Made by a program: the position numbers and the translations under genes
Notes under the pieces: model-generated
What the model saw: the letters and a program-made list of their open reading frames with translations, nothing else
The model's database searches: none
What the model was told of the DNA's origin: nothing
NCBI GenBank assembly: GCA_005877185.1
Contig: VBPQ01000034.1
Span: forward strand, 1-25,557
DNA: 25,557 nucleotides
Direction: 5' to 3'
From: Nitrososphaerota archaeon
GTDB lineage: Archaea; Thermoproteota; Nitrososphaeria; Nitrososphaerales; Gagatemarchaeaceae
Shown: positions 1 through 6,928 of the stretch, in pieces
Layout of the letters: every line of letters starts with the position of its first letter
Numbering within the stretch: position 1 is the first letter of the stretch

Positions 1-215
1 TTACGTCGGATGGATGGGTTCCTCCGAACGGGCTCAATGATGGCTGGGAACGCTTCCAGAACTACGGATACTTCCACTGCTCAGACGTTCGTGTCGGTCA
101 GACATACTCGGCAAGCTACCTGTCAGAGTTCGCCAACGGTGTGAACCAGAGCGCGTCCAAGACGCTCGAGGTCGGACCGTACGCACTTCCACCTCCTCCA
201 TCGTGGAACCATTGA
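1..215 (+). CDS. C-terminal fragment of an unrecognised protein (5' end outside window)
   Basis: An open frame runs from the window edge (codons begin at position 3) to a TGA at 213-215, giving about 70 residues with no start codon needed because the 5' end is cut off. The fragment is rich in Gly, Asn, Ser, Tyr and Trp (for example DGWVPPNGLNDGWERF and VGQTYSASYLSEFANG) and ends in a Pro-rich tail, PPPPSWNH. It has no long hydrophobic segment. This composition is typical of secreted or surface proteins, but I do not recognise a family and assign no function. The frame stays open throughout and ends just before the convergent tRNA-Pro gene. Confidence 0.55.
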   Translation, partial: TSDGWVPPNGLNDGWERFQNYGYFHCSDVRVGQTYSASYLSEFANGVNQSASKTLEVGPYALPPPPSWNH

Positions 216-274
216 GTGGCATTGCACCACTTTTGTTATGGGGCCGGTGAGATTTGAACTCACGGTCGCCTGCG

Positions 275-292
275 CTCTGTCCCAGATTTGGT
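275..292 (-). other. tRNA-Pro intron 2, position 37/38 (18 nt)
   Basis: This intron is at the canonical site, one base 3' of the anticodon. The bulges are GGA (5') and AGC (3'). The central helix is CTGG with ACAG, three pairs and one G-A mismatch, so the BHB is relaxed. Cutting after the second base of each bulge leaves C38 and the 3' stem GCAGG. Confidence 0.72.
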
Positions 293-299
293 CCCCAGG

Positions 300-316
300 T
301 TCACCGCCGAAATGCT
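300..316 (-). other. tRNA-Pro intron 1, position 30/31 (17 nt)
   Basis: This non-canonical intron lies inside the anticodon stem. Central helix TACC/GGTG (one T-G wobble) is flanked by 3-nt bulges TGA and AAC, with an inner GC/GC helix and loop ATTTCG. Cutting after the second base of each bulge joins CCTG to CCTGGGG and restores stem base C31. Confidence 0.75.
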
Positions 317-377
317 CAGGTATCCTAGACCAAACTGGACGACGGCCCCACGTAAAACAGCTCGAAAGGCGACTCGG

Positions 378-383
378 TTTAAA
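378..383 (-). promoter_or_regulatory. TATA-like element of tRNA-Pro
   Basis: TTTAAA, read on the minus strand within AACTTTAAACC, is centred about 31 nt upstream of the tRNA 5' end at 349. It lies immediately beyond the stop codon of the upstream kinase gene. Confidence 0.6.
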
Positions 384-385
384 GT

Positions 386-1165
386 TTAGTCGGAGCTCAG
401 TCTCAGCACCTCCAACAGGTGCGCGTAACTCACGTCGCTCTTCGTCTCCTTGTACTCACGAAGCGCCGCCAGAAGTGGCCCCTGGCTCTTCACTCCGATC
501 AGAAGCCTGGCAAGCGCGGACATCTTGCCGCCGATTAGGATGTATTGCGCGGCTGTGGTCACATTCTTGGGCGTTCGATTCAGGCTGGCCGATTCGAAGT
601 CTATGATGTACGGGACGTTGTTAACCACGACTACGTGCTTTCTCAGGTTACTGAGCTGGCCGTGGTCGAGACCCATGATGTCGAGCTTCCTGCACTGATT
701 GAGCACTCGATGGATGATCCCTCTAGCCATCGCCCTCCTTTCGGGCCCCTTCAACGACTTGAACCAGGCATGAAGCTCAACGTAGTCAAGATACTGCAAG
801 AGCAACAAGTCCCTCGTATGACCCACGACCTCTGCGCCGACTCCGATTCTGTTCGCGAGCCTGGTCAACTCGAACTCCTCCCTCATTCGAGGCCTGTTCG
901 CATCCGTCCGTCGAATCTTCAACGCAAATACCTCCCCTCCCGCCTCCGACTTCACAACTACGCTAACGGTGCCTATGCCGAGGATTCCCAACCTCCCTAT
1001 CTTCGACCTTCCCTCGAAGACGAGCAGCTCGACTCCCAGCTTGTTGAGCTGGGCGAGTCGGCTCCGTGCGGCGCGCAACGAAATCTTCGGGTAGGTGAGG
1101 ATTCGGATGTACGGCGTTCGGACGAGACTGCTAATCGGAACTCGTTCCGAGGGAATCTGAGACAA
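386..1165 (-). CDS. Predicted archaeal serine/threonine protein kinase (COG2112-like)
   Basis: This 259-residue protein carries a compact, degenerate protein-kinase fold. Residues 18-60 look like an N-terminal winged-helix-like lead. A nucleotide loop LGIGTVSVVV lies at about 62-71 and the ATP-anchoring lysine is in FALKIRR (Lys83). A catalytic-loop-like MGLDHGQLSNL lies at about 164-174 (Asp167), and a DFG equivalent IIDFESAS at 187-194 (Asp189). This pattern matches the small predicted archaeal kinases related to RIO and Bud32 kinases. The target is unknown. The start at 1165 overlaps the end of the CCA-adding enzyme gene by 35 nt, which implies co-transcription with tRNA-processing genes. 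A later start is possible because the first 15 residues are not distinctive. Confidence 0.75.
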   Translation of the reverse strand: MSQIPSERVPISSLVRTPYIRILTYPKISLRAARSRLAQLNKLGVELLVFEGRSKIGRLGILGIGTVSVVVKSEAGGEVFALKIRRTDANRPRMREEFELTRLANRIGVGAEVVGHTRDLLLLQYLDYVELHAWFKSLKGPERRAMARGIIHRVLNQCRKLDIMGLDHGQLSNLRKHVVVVNNVPYIIDFESASLNRTPKNVTTAAQYILIGGKMSALARLLIGVKSQGPLLAALREYKETKSDVSYAHLLEVLRLSSD

Positions 1166-2468
1166 TATCGTCCAGCCCAGCCGAGAGCCATTTCTTCCTC
1201 TTCGCTATCCTTTGAAGGGTTCGACCCTCGACGACTCTGCCACTCTTCGCAATCGCCCTGCCTATCGCAGGGGAGCCGCCCATCTTGGCGACCCCGCCCC
1301 TCAGGATTCGTTTCAGGAAGTCAGTCAACCGAAGCTCGTCTCGGTTCTTGAGGATCTGCAGCTGTCCCCCCTCTCCCGCCCAGACGAGTCTGGCTCTCTT
1401 CGAGTTCCTCGCCAAGAACTCATCGGCCTCTCGCTCCATCAGGACGCTCGGGCCCATCCGCTTCCCGAAGGGCGACAGCTCCTGGATCTCAGGCAGAATC
1501 AGGAAGGTGCTCTCACCCCGATCATCGGACGCGATCGCAGTCCTGGCAAGGTCGAAACCTGCTCTCGTGATGTGCCCCGAAAGATGTTTCATCGTCCTCT
1601 TCAGCTCCCCCCACAGGATGTCCTCGCTCGACTCGGGATGAGTGAAGGTTATGCCGATGATGTGCGCCTTGAGGTCGGGGCGCATCCTGCCGCTCTTGCC
1701 GAGAAAGAACTGGAGGGTCGGTCGCCTGAGGTACGCGCGCGCGGCGAGGACAAGGCGCGCGACATTCTCGTTCGAGATCGCCTTTGCGAGGTCTCTTCGT
1801 TCGTCGACCGGGTCGGACAGACTCAACATCCTCTCCGGAGCCGGGGCTTTCAGGTGGGCGAAATATTTGAGGACATCCGAGAAACCACCGTGCATCAGAA
1901 CCAAGACCTCGCAGGCGTACCCGCTGAAGCCTTCCTTCTCGATTTCGGCTCCGTAGACACCGACCCCCTTCAAGAACTTCTTCAGCAGCCTGACATCAAG
2001 CTTCTGAGCCTCGCTCAGCCTTGTCTTGATGAGCTCCACGTGGAAGGGTGACCTGTCCGCGGCACTCTTCCATTGACCCGCCCGCACGTCGTAGCATGGT
2101 ACGATGTTCACGATGACACCTTTCACGCGTGCCTCGGTGTAAGGATGCTGCGCGTACTTCTTCCCGCGAGGATACCCCTTCGTGGCCTCGAAACCGACCT
2201 TCAACCCCACCCCTTCGAAGCGCGTCTCATCAACCTCGGGGGAAAGCTTCACGAAGATGTCGATGTCCGCCTCCCCCGGAAGCCAGGTCCCCTTCGCAAA
2301 TGACCCTCCCAGGACGACGCCTCTCGTTTCAGGGAACTTGGCGGCCGCGAGTCTCGTTTTCGCCGCCACTCTCTCTACCGTTTCGGCTAGTCTCTTCGCC
2401 TCCTCATCCTTTGGCGTGCAGAGTTCTCTCGCCCCCTTCGGGACCGCGTCCACCGTCGTCGTCATCAT
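1131..2468 (-). CDS. cca: Archaeal class I CCA-adding tRNA nucleotidyltransferase
   Basis: This enzyme adds or repairs the 3'-terminal CCA of tRNAs using CTP and ATP. The 445 residues match the usual length of archaeal enzymes. The nucleotidyltransferase signature GGSFAKGTW lies at 54-62, followed by ADIDIF with carboxylates Asp68 and Asp70. DRSPFHVELI and the GVYGAEIEKEGFSGYACEVL segment align with the tRNA-binding and fingers region of the Archaeoglobus enzyme. The third catalytic carboxylate, in the Archaeoglobus motif EVDVVPCY (Asp110), is Asn121 here (VNIVPCY; codon AAC at 2108-2106). The ATG overlaps the thpR stop in an ATGA, so the two genes are translationally coupled. Family identity is firm; the effect of Asn121 is unknown. 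Confidence 0.95.
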   Translation of the reverse strand: MMTTTVDAVPKGARELCTPKDEEAKRLAETVERVAAKTRLAAAKFPETRGVVLGGSFAKGTWLPGEADIDIFVKLSPEVDETRFEGVGLKVGFEATKGYPRGKKYAQHPYTEARVKGVIVNIVPCYDVRAGQWKSAADRSPFHVELIKTRLSEAQKLDVRLLKKFLKGVGVYGAEIEKEGFSGYACEVLVLMHGGFSDVLKYFAHLKAPAPERMLSLSDPVDERRDLAKAISNENVARLVLAARAYLRRPTLQFFLGKSGRMRPDLKAHIIGITFTHPESSEDILWGELKRTMKHLSGHITRAGFDLARTAIASDDRGESTFLILPEIQELSPFGKRMGPSVLMEREADEFLARNSKRARLVWAGEGGQLQILKNRDELRLTDFLKRILRGGVAKMGGSPAIGRAIAKSGRVVEGRTLQRIAKRKKWLSAGLDDIVSDSLGTSSD

Positions 2469-3019
2469 CTCAACGGGTAGACTCCGACGTCAGCGTAGAC
2501 CGGTCCCCTCGGCGTCAACTCACTCGACTTGAGCTTCAGATGAGTCAGCTCCGCTTCGCCAAATTTGCGGGTCGCGTTGAGCTGGAGTAACGAAACCAGC
2601 GCCTCCCTCCTCGCGGCCGACCTGACTCGAGCGAGGGTGATGTGGGGCTGAAAGGGACGGCTGTCCTCCTCCCCGATCCCTCGCAGCTCGGCGATGACAC
2701 TCTCTGCTATGGGGACGATTTTCCCCCTGTCCGCCTGAGCCACACCCGCCCAGATCACGTTCGGATGCCCGAGGGACGGAAAGGCGCCCACCCCCTCGAG
2801 AGTCACCACCGCACGATTCAACTCGAGCGACTTCAACCTCTTGTCGGCCTCCCTCGCCTGCCACTCAGAGATCTCGCCGAGGAACTTCACCGTGAAGTGA
2901 AGGTTCTCGCGACCGACGATCTTCAGGTCCGCCTGGGTCTTCGTGAGCTCCTCTTGAACCGAAACCATCTCTCTAATCACGTTCTCTCGAGGAACCTCGA
3001 GGGCCACAAAGGCTCGCAA
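2465..3019 (-). CDS. thpR: RNA 2',3'-cyclic phosphodiesterase (2H family, LigT/ThpR)
   Basis: A 184-residue protein of the 2H phosphoesterase superfamily, which hydrolyses 2',3'-cyclic phosphate RNA ends and may have 2'-5' ligase activity. The two signature HxT motifs are present: HFTV at 41-44 and HITL at 126-129, at the usual spacing. The N-terminus MRAFVALEVP is typical of the family. Translation starts at TTG 3019, and a TATA-like TAATTAT at 3050-3044 lies about 28 nt upstream, which suits a leaderless message. The gene is first in a run with cca and the kinase. Such an activity would fit the processing of RNA ends left by the splicing endonuclease, but this link is an inference from position. 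Confidence 0.92.
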   Translation of the reverse strand: MRAFVALEVPRENVIREMVSVQEELTKTQADLKIVGRENLHFTVKFLGEISEWQAREADKRLKSLELNRAVVTLEGVGAFPSLGHPNVIWAGVAQADRGKIVPIAESVIAELRGIGEEDSRPFQPHITLARVRSAARREALVSLLQLNATRKFGEAELTHLKLKSSELTPRGPVYADVGVYPLR

Positions 3020-3043
3020 CTCTTATCGGCCTGTCGTCTCGAG

Positions 3044-3050
3044 ATAATTA
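3044..3050 (-). promoter_or_regulatory. TATA-like element of thpR-cca-kinase transcript
   Basis: TAATTAT on the minus strand is centred 28 nt before the TTG start at 3019. It is the only A/T-rich patch in the intergenic space on this side. Confidence 0.55.
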
Positions 3051-3066
3051 AGCTCGTGCGTCTCTG

Positions 3067-3074
3067 CTTTAATA
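3067..3074 (+). promoter_or_regulatory. TATA-like element of the UPF0200 gene
   Basis: CTTTAATA is centred about 32 nt upstream of the ATG at 3102. It sits about 20 nt from the divergent thpR element, so this divergent pair has separate boxes. Confidence 0.55.
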
Positions 3075-3101
3075 CCGAACGGTTTTGCGGGGAAGGCGAA
3101 G

Positions 3102-3656
3102 ATGCTGATCGTCGCGATTACGGGGATGCCGGGGGCCGGCAAGTCAACCGCTGCCAGGGCGCTCGAGAATTTCGGGATGAAGCGCGTGGTGATGGGCGAC
3201 GTGATAAGAGAGGAGACGAAGCGGAGGGGGCTCGCCGCCGACGAGAAGAACACGGGCGAGGTGATGAAGGACCTGAGGAAGAGGTATGGGGAGGGCGCCG
3301 TGGCGGAACTCTGCCTGAAGTCGATCGGGAAGGCAAAGCCCGACCTGCTTGTCGTCGATGGAATCAGGTCTCTCGTTGAGGTCGAGACGTTCGGAAGGGC
3401 GGGGAGGGTGCTCCTTGTCGGGATCCACGCTTCCAGGGAGAGGAGGTTCTCCCTTCTGAAGGAGAGGGGGCGAAGTGACGACCCGATCACGTACGCGACG
3501 TTTCTCAAGAGGGACGAGCGAGAGCTTGACGTTGGGATCGGGAGAGCGATTGCCCTCGCGGATGAAGTGATATCGAACGAGCACATCTCTCCCGACGCTC
3601 TCTCCAAGATGACCGTGAGGACGGCGAAGAGTTGGATTGAGACCGCGAGGAGGTGA
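3102..3656 (+). CDS. UPF0200 family P-loop nucleotide kinase-like protein
   Basis: A 184-residue P-loop NTPase with Walker A GMPGAGKST at 8-16 right after the first beta strand (MLIVAIT). The VMGDVIREE segment and the VVDGIRSLVEVE segment (Walker B-like) are typical of the archaeal UPF0200 family, which resembles dephospho-CoA kinase and adenylate kinase. A lid-like Arg-rich part (RERRFSLLKERGRSDDP) follows. The substrate is not established for this family, so dephospho-CoA or a nucleoside monophosphate are only possibilities. It is followed by a UPF0201 gene whose ribosome binding site lies in the last codons of this gene, so the two are read as one unit. Confidence 0.85.
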   Translation: MLIVAITGMPGAGKSTAARALENFGMKRVVMGDVIREETKRRGLAADEKNTGEVMKDLRKRYGEGAVAELCLKSIGKAKPDLLVVDGIRSLVEVETFGRAGRVLLVGIHASRERRFSLLKERGRSDDPITYATFLKRDERELDVGIGRAIALADEVISNEHISPDALSKMTVRTAKSWIETARR

Positions 3657-3663
3657 GTTCTCC

Positions 3664-4053
3664 GTGAGCCTGGAACTTCGGGCCAGCTTATCTCGGTCCG
3701 AAGACCCAGAGAAGGTGCTGAAGGCGATGAAGAATCTCCTCGGCGAGGGCGAGTGTCGGGTGACAAACGAAACGGATACGATCATCGTCAGCTCGAGTGG
3801 CAGAAGATGCCTCGAGAGGATACGCGACCAGCTGAGAGACAGGAGGGTGAGGAGCGCGGCGAGGAGGCTCTTCCTGACGAGAAGTGAGGGGGTGGGCGTA
3901 TCGATAATGCTGAACAGGCAGGCGGCCTCCGAGGGCATCGTCGCTCTCTGCAATCGTGAGGACGAGTCTCCTCTGGGGCCTATCTATCTGAAGCTCGAGT
4001 CTGACCACCTTGGAACCCTGATGGACTGGCTAACTGCCTACGAAGTCTGGTAG
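3664..4053 (+). CDS. UPF0201 family protein
   Basis: A 129-residue protein with the N-terminus VSLELRASLSRSEDPEKVLKAM, characteristic of the archaeal UPF0201 family: small alpha/beta proteins with a fold compared to RNA-binding ribosomal proteins and no proven function. GTG 3664 is chosen because a strong Shine-Dalgarno GGAGGTGA (3649-3656) ends 7 nt before it. A TTG at 3637 would start upstream of that site and add nine residues not typical of the family. The 3' end overlaps the convergent RNase Z gene by 16 nt. The position among tRNA genes suggests, but does not prove, an RNA-related role. Confidence 0.82.
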   Translation: MSLELRASLSRSEDPEKVLKAMKNLLGEGECRVTNETDTIIVSSSGRRCLERIRDQLRDRRVRSAARRLFLTRSEGVGVSIMLNRQAASEGIVALCNREDESPLGPIYLKLESDHLGTLMDWLTAYEVW

Positions 4054-4958
4054 GGGACCTCCAGCTTCAGCCCGTCGCGGGCGGCGATGGTGTTGGGAAA
4101 GACGGAGCGGGCCTCCCTGAGGAGCCTCCCGACGTTTCTGTATCGTGCGCTGAAGTGTGTGAGAACGAGCTGACGAACCCGGGCCTCCTTCGCCAGGAGG
4201 GCAGCCTCGCGGGCGGTGCTGTGCTTTCTTTCGAGGGCCTTCTCCTCGTCCTTCGAGGAGAAGGTTGAATCGAAGACCAGGAGGTCACAGTGGGAGAAGA
4301 ACCTCGTGAGGCTCTTCGAGGGTCTGGTGTCTCCAGAGTACCCGACCCTTCTGCCGGGTCTGGGGGGGTCCGTGACTTCTCGGGGGTTGACGGTCCGCCC
4401 ATTCAGGGTGACCTTCCTTCCGTGCTGCAGTCTCGCCCAGAGCCTCCCCTCTGGGATTCCCAACGCCTTCGCCCTCTCGGGATGGAATACACCGGGCCTC
4501 TCGAACTCCTCGAGGAGGTAGGAGTAGGCCTCGACCGAGTGAACGGCTCGGGCCGCCCTGATCCTGTAGTCCCTCCCCCTGTAGACGGTCCCCGCTCGCG
4601 AGGGGTTGAACCTGACCTGGAAGGTGAGCCCGATGTGGAGGATCTCCGCCGTCGTCTTCAGCCATCTCGAGAGTGCGGAGGGGGCGACAATTGTGACTTC
4701 GCGCGTTCGCTGGGCGAGGCTCATCGTCTGAAGGAGGCCAAGGAGCCCCGTCACGTGGTCGCCGTGAAGGTGAGTTATGAGTATCACGGCCTCCCTGTTC
4801 AACCCCGAACCGACGCGGAAGAGTTGTCGCTGAGCGCCCTCCCCGCAGTCCAGCATGAAGAACTCCCCGTTTCTTCGGATCACGATGGAGGGGAGACCTC
4901 TGCTCCTCGTAGGAGTCGCGGAGCTGGTCCCGAGGAAGATGACTTCGAGCCTGACCAC
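4038..4958 (-). CDS. rnz: Ribonuclease Z (tRNA 3' endonuclease)
   Basis: This 306-residue metallo-beta-lactamase-fold enzyme cleaves the 3' trailer from tRNA precursors, so it acts just before CCA addition. Visible are the strand and loop LEVIFLGTSSATPT with RGLPS at the N-terminus, the zinc motif HLHGDH at 63-68, YSGDTRPS with the bridging aspartate, the histidine in KHSTAREAA, and the terminal LTHFSARY. The length and the RNase Z-specific HST and GLPS elements separate it from generic hydrolases. It ends 3 nt from the start of the upstream methyltransferase gene's stop region and is probably in one operon with trmG10 and prs. Confidence 0.95.
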   Translation of the reverse strand: MVRLEVIFLGTSSATPTRSRGLPSIVIRRNGEFFMLDCGEGAQRQLFRVGSGLNREAVILITHLHGDHVTGLLGLLQTMSLAQRTREVTIVAPSALSRWLKTTAEILHIGLTFQVRFNPSRAGTVYRGRDYRIRAARAVHSVEAYSYLLEEFERPGVFHPERAKALGIPEGRLWARLQHGRKVTLNGRTVNPREVTDPPRPGRRVGYSGDTRPSKSLTRFFSHCDLLVFDSTFSSKDEEKALERKHSTAREAALLAKEARVRQLVLTHFSARYRNVGRLLREARSVFPNTIAARDGLKLEVPYQTS

Positions 4959-4960
4959 TC

Positions 4961-5926
4961 TTAGAGCCTCCTCAGCACTGTAATCGTTCGAGTTAGGTTC
5001 CGATGCACGTAGAGGTGGTGCTCGCCCTCCACCCGGAACGTGTCACCGGGATTGACACGGCTACTTCGGGGGTGCATCACGACTGCGACCCTGCCCCGAC
5101 GGAGGAGGTTTGCACCGGCCCTGAGCAGCCCGTCGAGGATCACTACCAATTCTTCCCCCATCCTGCTCGAAGCTCTGCCGTACGGCACATCGGTGGCGAT
5201 AGCATCGACACTCCTCAAGGGTACAGACATGCTGTCCGCCCGAATCATCCCGAGCCACGGCTGACGGTATTTTCGCGCGTTGGCGAGTGCTCCCCTCGCC
5301 ATCTTCGAGCTTACATCGACCCCCACCGAAAGCGCTCCCACAATCGATGCCTCGAGAAGGATGCTTCCCGTCCCCGCGAACGGGTCGAGGAGGGTCTCTC
5401 CCTCCTTCACCCCCGCGATATTCACGAGAGCCCTGGAGAGCTTCGGAAAGATAGCGGAGGGGTGGAAGAAGGCGCGAGACCTGGGCCTCCGCCCCGCCCA
5501 TCCCTGGTTCATGATTCCCGGCTTAGAGAGCAAGAGATAGGTTCTCCCCTTCCTCCTCCCCTCGATTAAGGACAACTCGTACGCAGGCTCTTCCAGGTCG
5601 ACCCTACCGTGCAGCTGGTTCAAGATTTCGGTCTCGACCGATGAACGGTCTGCCCGCGACTCGCCGAGCGTGAAATGCCTCAGTCTGTAGCTAGCCCTCT
5701 CAACCTCTCGGCGGGTTTCCCGATCGAGCAGCCCGTCGGGGATGAGCGTCCCGACTCGCTTGGCGAAGGCAATGCGTCGTGCGATGATGTCAGGATTGGC
5801 CTCCGTCTCGGCCCGGACGATCCTCGGCTCGAGGAGGGAGAGCTCGGCCTCTTCGTCGTAGGTCTTCACGATGGCGCGCGCCTCGGCTTCCGGAAGCGAG
5901 GTCTTCTCCCCGGAGAGGAGGATCAC
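4961..5926 (-). CDS. trmG10: tRNA (guanine(10)-N2)-dimethyltransferase-type THUMP methyltransferase
   Basis: The protein has an N-terminal THUMP-like RNA-binding half and a C-terminal Rossmann methyltransferase. The SAM motif LLDPFAGTGSILLEA is clear, followed by GVDVSSKM. The catalytic motif IV reads ATDVPYGRAS, where archaeal TrmG10 enzymes usually have DPPYG. Family members methylate N2 of G10 in tRNA, and both tRNAs in this window carry G10. The frame is open to ATG 5977, inside prs. GTG 5926, just after the prs stop (5931), is preferred because it gives VILLSGEKTSLPEAEARAIV, the usual beginning, whereas the upstream extension is Arg/Ser-rich. No clear ribosome binding site precedes it. 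Confidence 0.85.
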   Translation of the reverse strand: MILLSGEKTSLPEAEARAIVKTYDEEAELSLLEPRIVRAETEANPDIIARRIAFAKRVGTLIPDGLLDRETRREVERASYRLRHFTLGESRADRSSVETEILNQLHGRVDLEEPAYELSLIEGRRKGRTYLLLSKPGIMNQGWAGRRPRSRAFFHPSAIFPKLSRALVNIAGVKEGETLLDPFAGTGSILLEASIVGALSVGVDVSSKMARGALANARKYRQPWLGMIRADSMSVPLRSVDAIATDVPYGRASSRMGEELVVILDGLLRAGANLLRRGRVAVVMHPRSSRVNPGDTFRVEGEHHLYVHRNLTRTITVLRRL

Positions 5927-5930
5927 GACA

Positions 5931-6821
5931 CTATTCCGTGACTGTCTTGAGGTGCTCCGCGATCGCCTCGCTGACATCGACTTTACTCACCTCGCTGGGG
6001 ACAGTGTTCGTGCCCACGACATCCCTTATTCCTTCGGACCCGAGTTTCTCCATCGCGTCGTCGACTAGCAGCGGATGCGAACAGACGGCGATGACCCTGG
6101 CGGCGCCGGCCTCGCGGAGGACTATCCCCGCAGCCCTGACCGTCCCACCCGTGCTGATTATGTCGTCGACTATGAGGACGTCCCTGCCCTTCACCTCCAG
6201 TTTCGACGATTCGACCTTGACCTGCCCCGTGACCCTGTCTCTCTTCTTGGAGAGCTGGACGAACATCGCCTGAAGGAGGGAGGCGAAGGCTTCAGACCTC
6301 TTGGAACCACCGAAGTCTGGGGCGACCACGACCGGCTGATTCAGCTTGAAGTTCTTCTTCACGTAGCTGACCAGGCTCGGGATCGCCGAGACGCTGTAGA
6401 CGGGAATCGCGAAGAGCGAGAGACCCTCGGCGGAGTGGATGTCGACGGTGGTCAGGCGCGAGACGCCTCCGGAGCGGAGGAGGTGGGAGACGACCCCGAG
6501 ACTCACCACCTCCCCGGCGACGAACTCCTTATCCTGCCTCGCGTAGGCCAGGTAGGGAACCACGGCGTGGACCTTCGCCCCCTCCTGGCTCAGGCGGTGG
6601 GAGGCGAGAAGCAGCTGGAAGAGGTTCTGGTCTGGGGGAGGGTAAGTCGATTGAACAATCAGGACTGTCTTTCCGGAGACTTTCTCCTCGAATCGGAGTC
6701 GTGTTTCCCCATCCGGGAAGACCTTGACCTCGTAGGGGAGGAGTGGCAGGCTGAGTCTCCTCGCGATAGATTCGCCCAACTCCTTCGACGCGGGGCCGGG
6801 GAGGACGACCTTCTCAGCCAC
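5931..6821 (-). CDS. prs: Ribose-phosphate pyrophosphokinase (PRPP synthetase)
   Basis: This enzyme makes PRPP from ribose 5-phosphate and ATP for nucleotide, histidine and cofactor synthesis. Recognisable parts are LPGPASKELGE at the N-terminus, FPDGETRLRFEE (ATP-binding flexible loop region), VVPYLAYARQDKEF, the histidine in TVDIHSAEG, and the PRPP loop VLIVDDIISTGGT. The open frame reaches ATG 6842, but the TATA-like TTATATA (6857-6851) would then lie only about 12 nt upstream. GTG 6821 puts it 33 nt upstream and removes seven atypical residues, so I prefer that start. It is the first gene of the probable prs-trmG10-rnz operon. Confidence 0.93.
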   Translation of the reverse strand: MAEKVVLPGPASKELGESIARRLSLPLLPYEVKVFPDGETRLRFEEKVSGKTVLIVQSTYPPPDQNLFQLLLASHRLSQEGAKVHAVVPYLAYARQDKEFVAGEVVSLGVVSHLLRSGGVSRLTTVDIHSAEGLSLFAIPVYSVSAIPSLVSYVKKNFKLNQPVVVAPDFGGSKRSEAFASLLQAMFVQLSKKRDRVTGQVKVESSKLEVKGRDVLIVDDIISTGGTVRAAGIVLREAGAARVIAVCSHPLLVDDAMEKLGSEGIRDVVGTNTVPSEVSKVDVSEAIAEHLKTVTE

Positions 6822-6850
6822 ACCTTCTCGAGTGGCTCTCATGCCGATGG

Positions 6851-6857
6851 TATATAA
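6851..6857 (-). promoter_or_regulatory. TATA box of prs operon
   Basis: TTATATA on the minus strand is one of the best TATA matches in the window. Its centre is 33 nt upstream of GTG 6821 and only 12 nt upstream of ATG 6842. Confidence 0.65.
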
Positions 6858-6928
6858 CGAGTCGTGGGTTTCGCATCATCAAAATCACAGTAAAGGTTAA
6901 GGAAAGGTACGTTCTGACACATCTGAGC

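Larger units (their letters stand above)
239..349 (-). tRNA. tRNA-Pro (anticodon GGG) with two introns
   Basis: On the minus strand the acceptor strands GGGGCCG (349-343) and CGGCCCC (246-240) pair perfectly, followed by A73 at 239; CCA is not encoded. The D arm is GTCC/GGAT with loop AGTTTGGTCTA. The T arm is GTGAG-TTCAAAT-CTCAC. The anticodon arm is only proper after two insertions are removed (300-316 and 275-292). The remaining exons then join to stem CCTGC/GCAGG and loop CTGGGGC, with T33 and anticodon GGG at 296-294. The mature molecule would be 76 nt. Both insertions fold as bulge-helix-bulge structures, the substrate of the archaeal splicing endonuclease. Acceptor, A73 and anticodon agree with archaeal tRNA-Pro. 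Reading it as one intron leaves an A-G mismatch in the stem or no T33, so two introns is the better model. Confidence 0.87.

Noticed and set aside
545..1351. Long plus-strand open frame of 268 codons
   Set aside because: It is antisense to the kinase and CCA genes, has no recognisable domain and has a composition typical of shadow frames in GC-rich DNA.
3637..3663. TTG 3637 as start of the UPF0201 gene
   Set aside because: A strong Shine-Dalgarno site (3649-3656) lies downstream of it and 7 nt before GTG 3664, which also gives the normal N-terminus.
3144..3953. Long minus-strand frame over the UPF0200/UPF0201 genes
   Set aside because: It is a shadow of two well-supported plus-strand genes, with no domain features.
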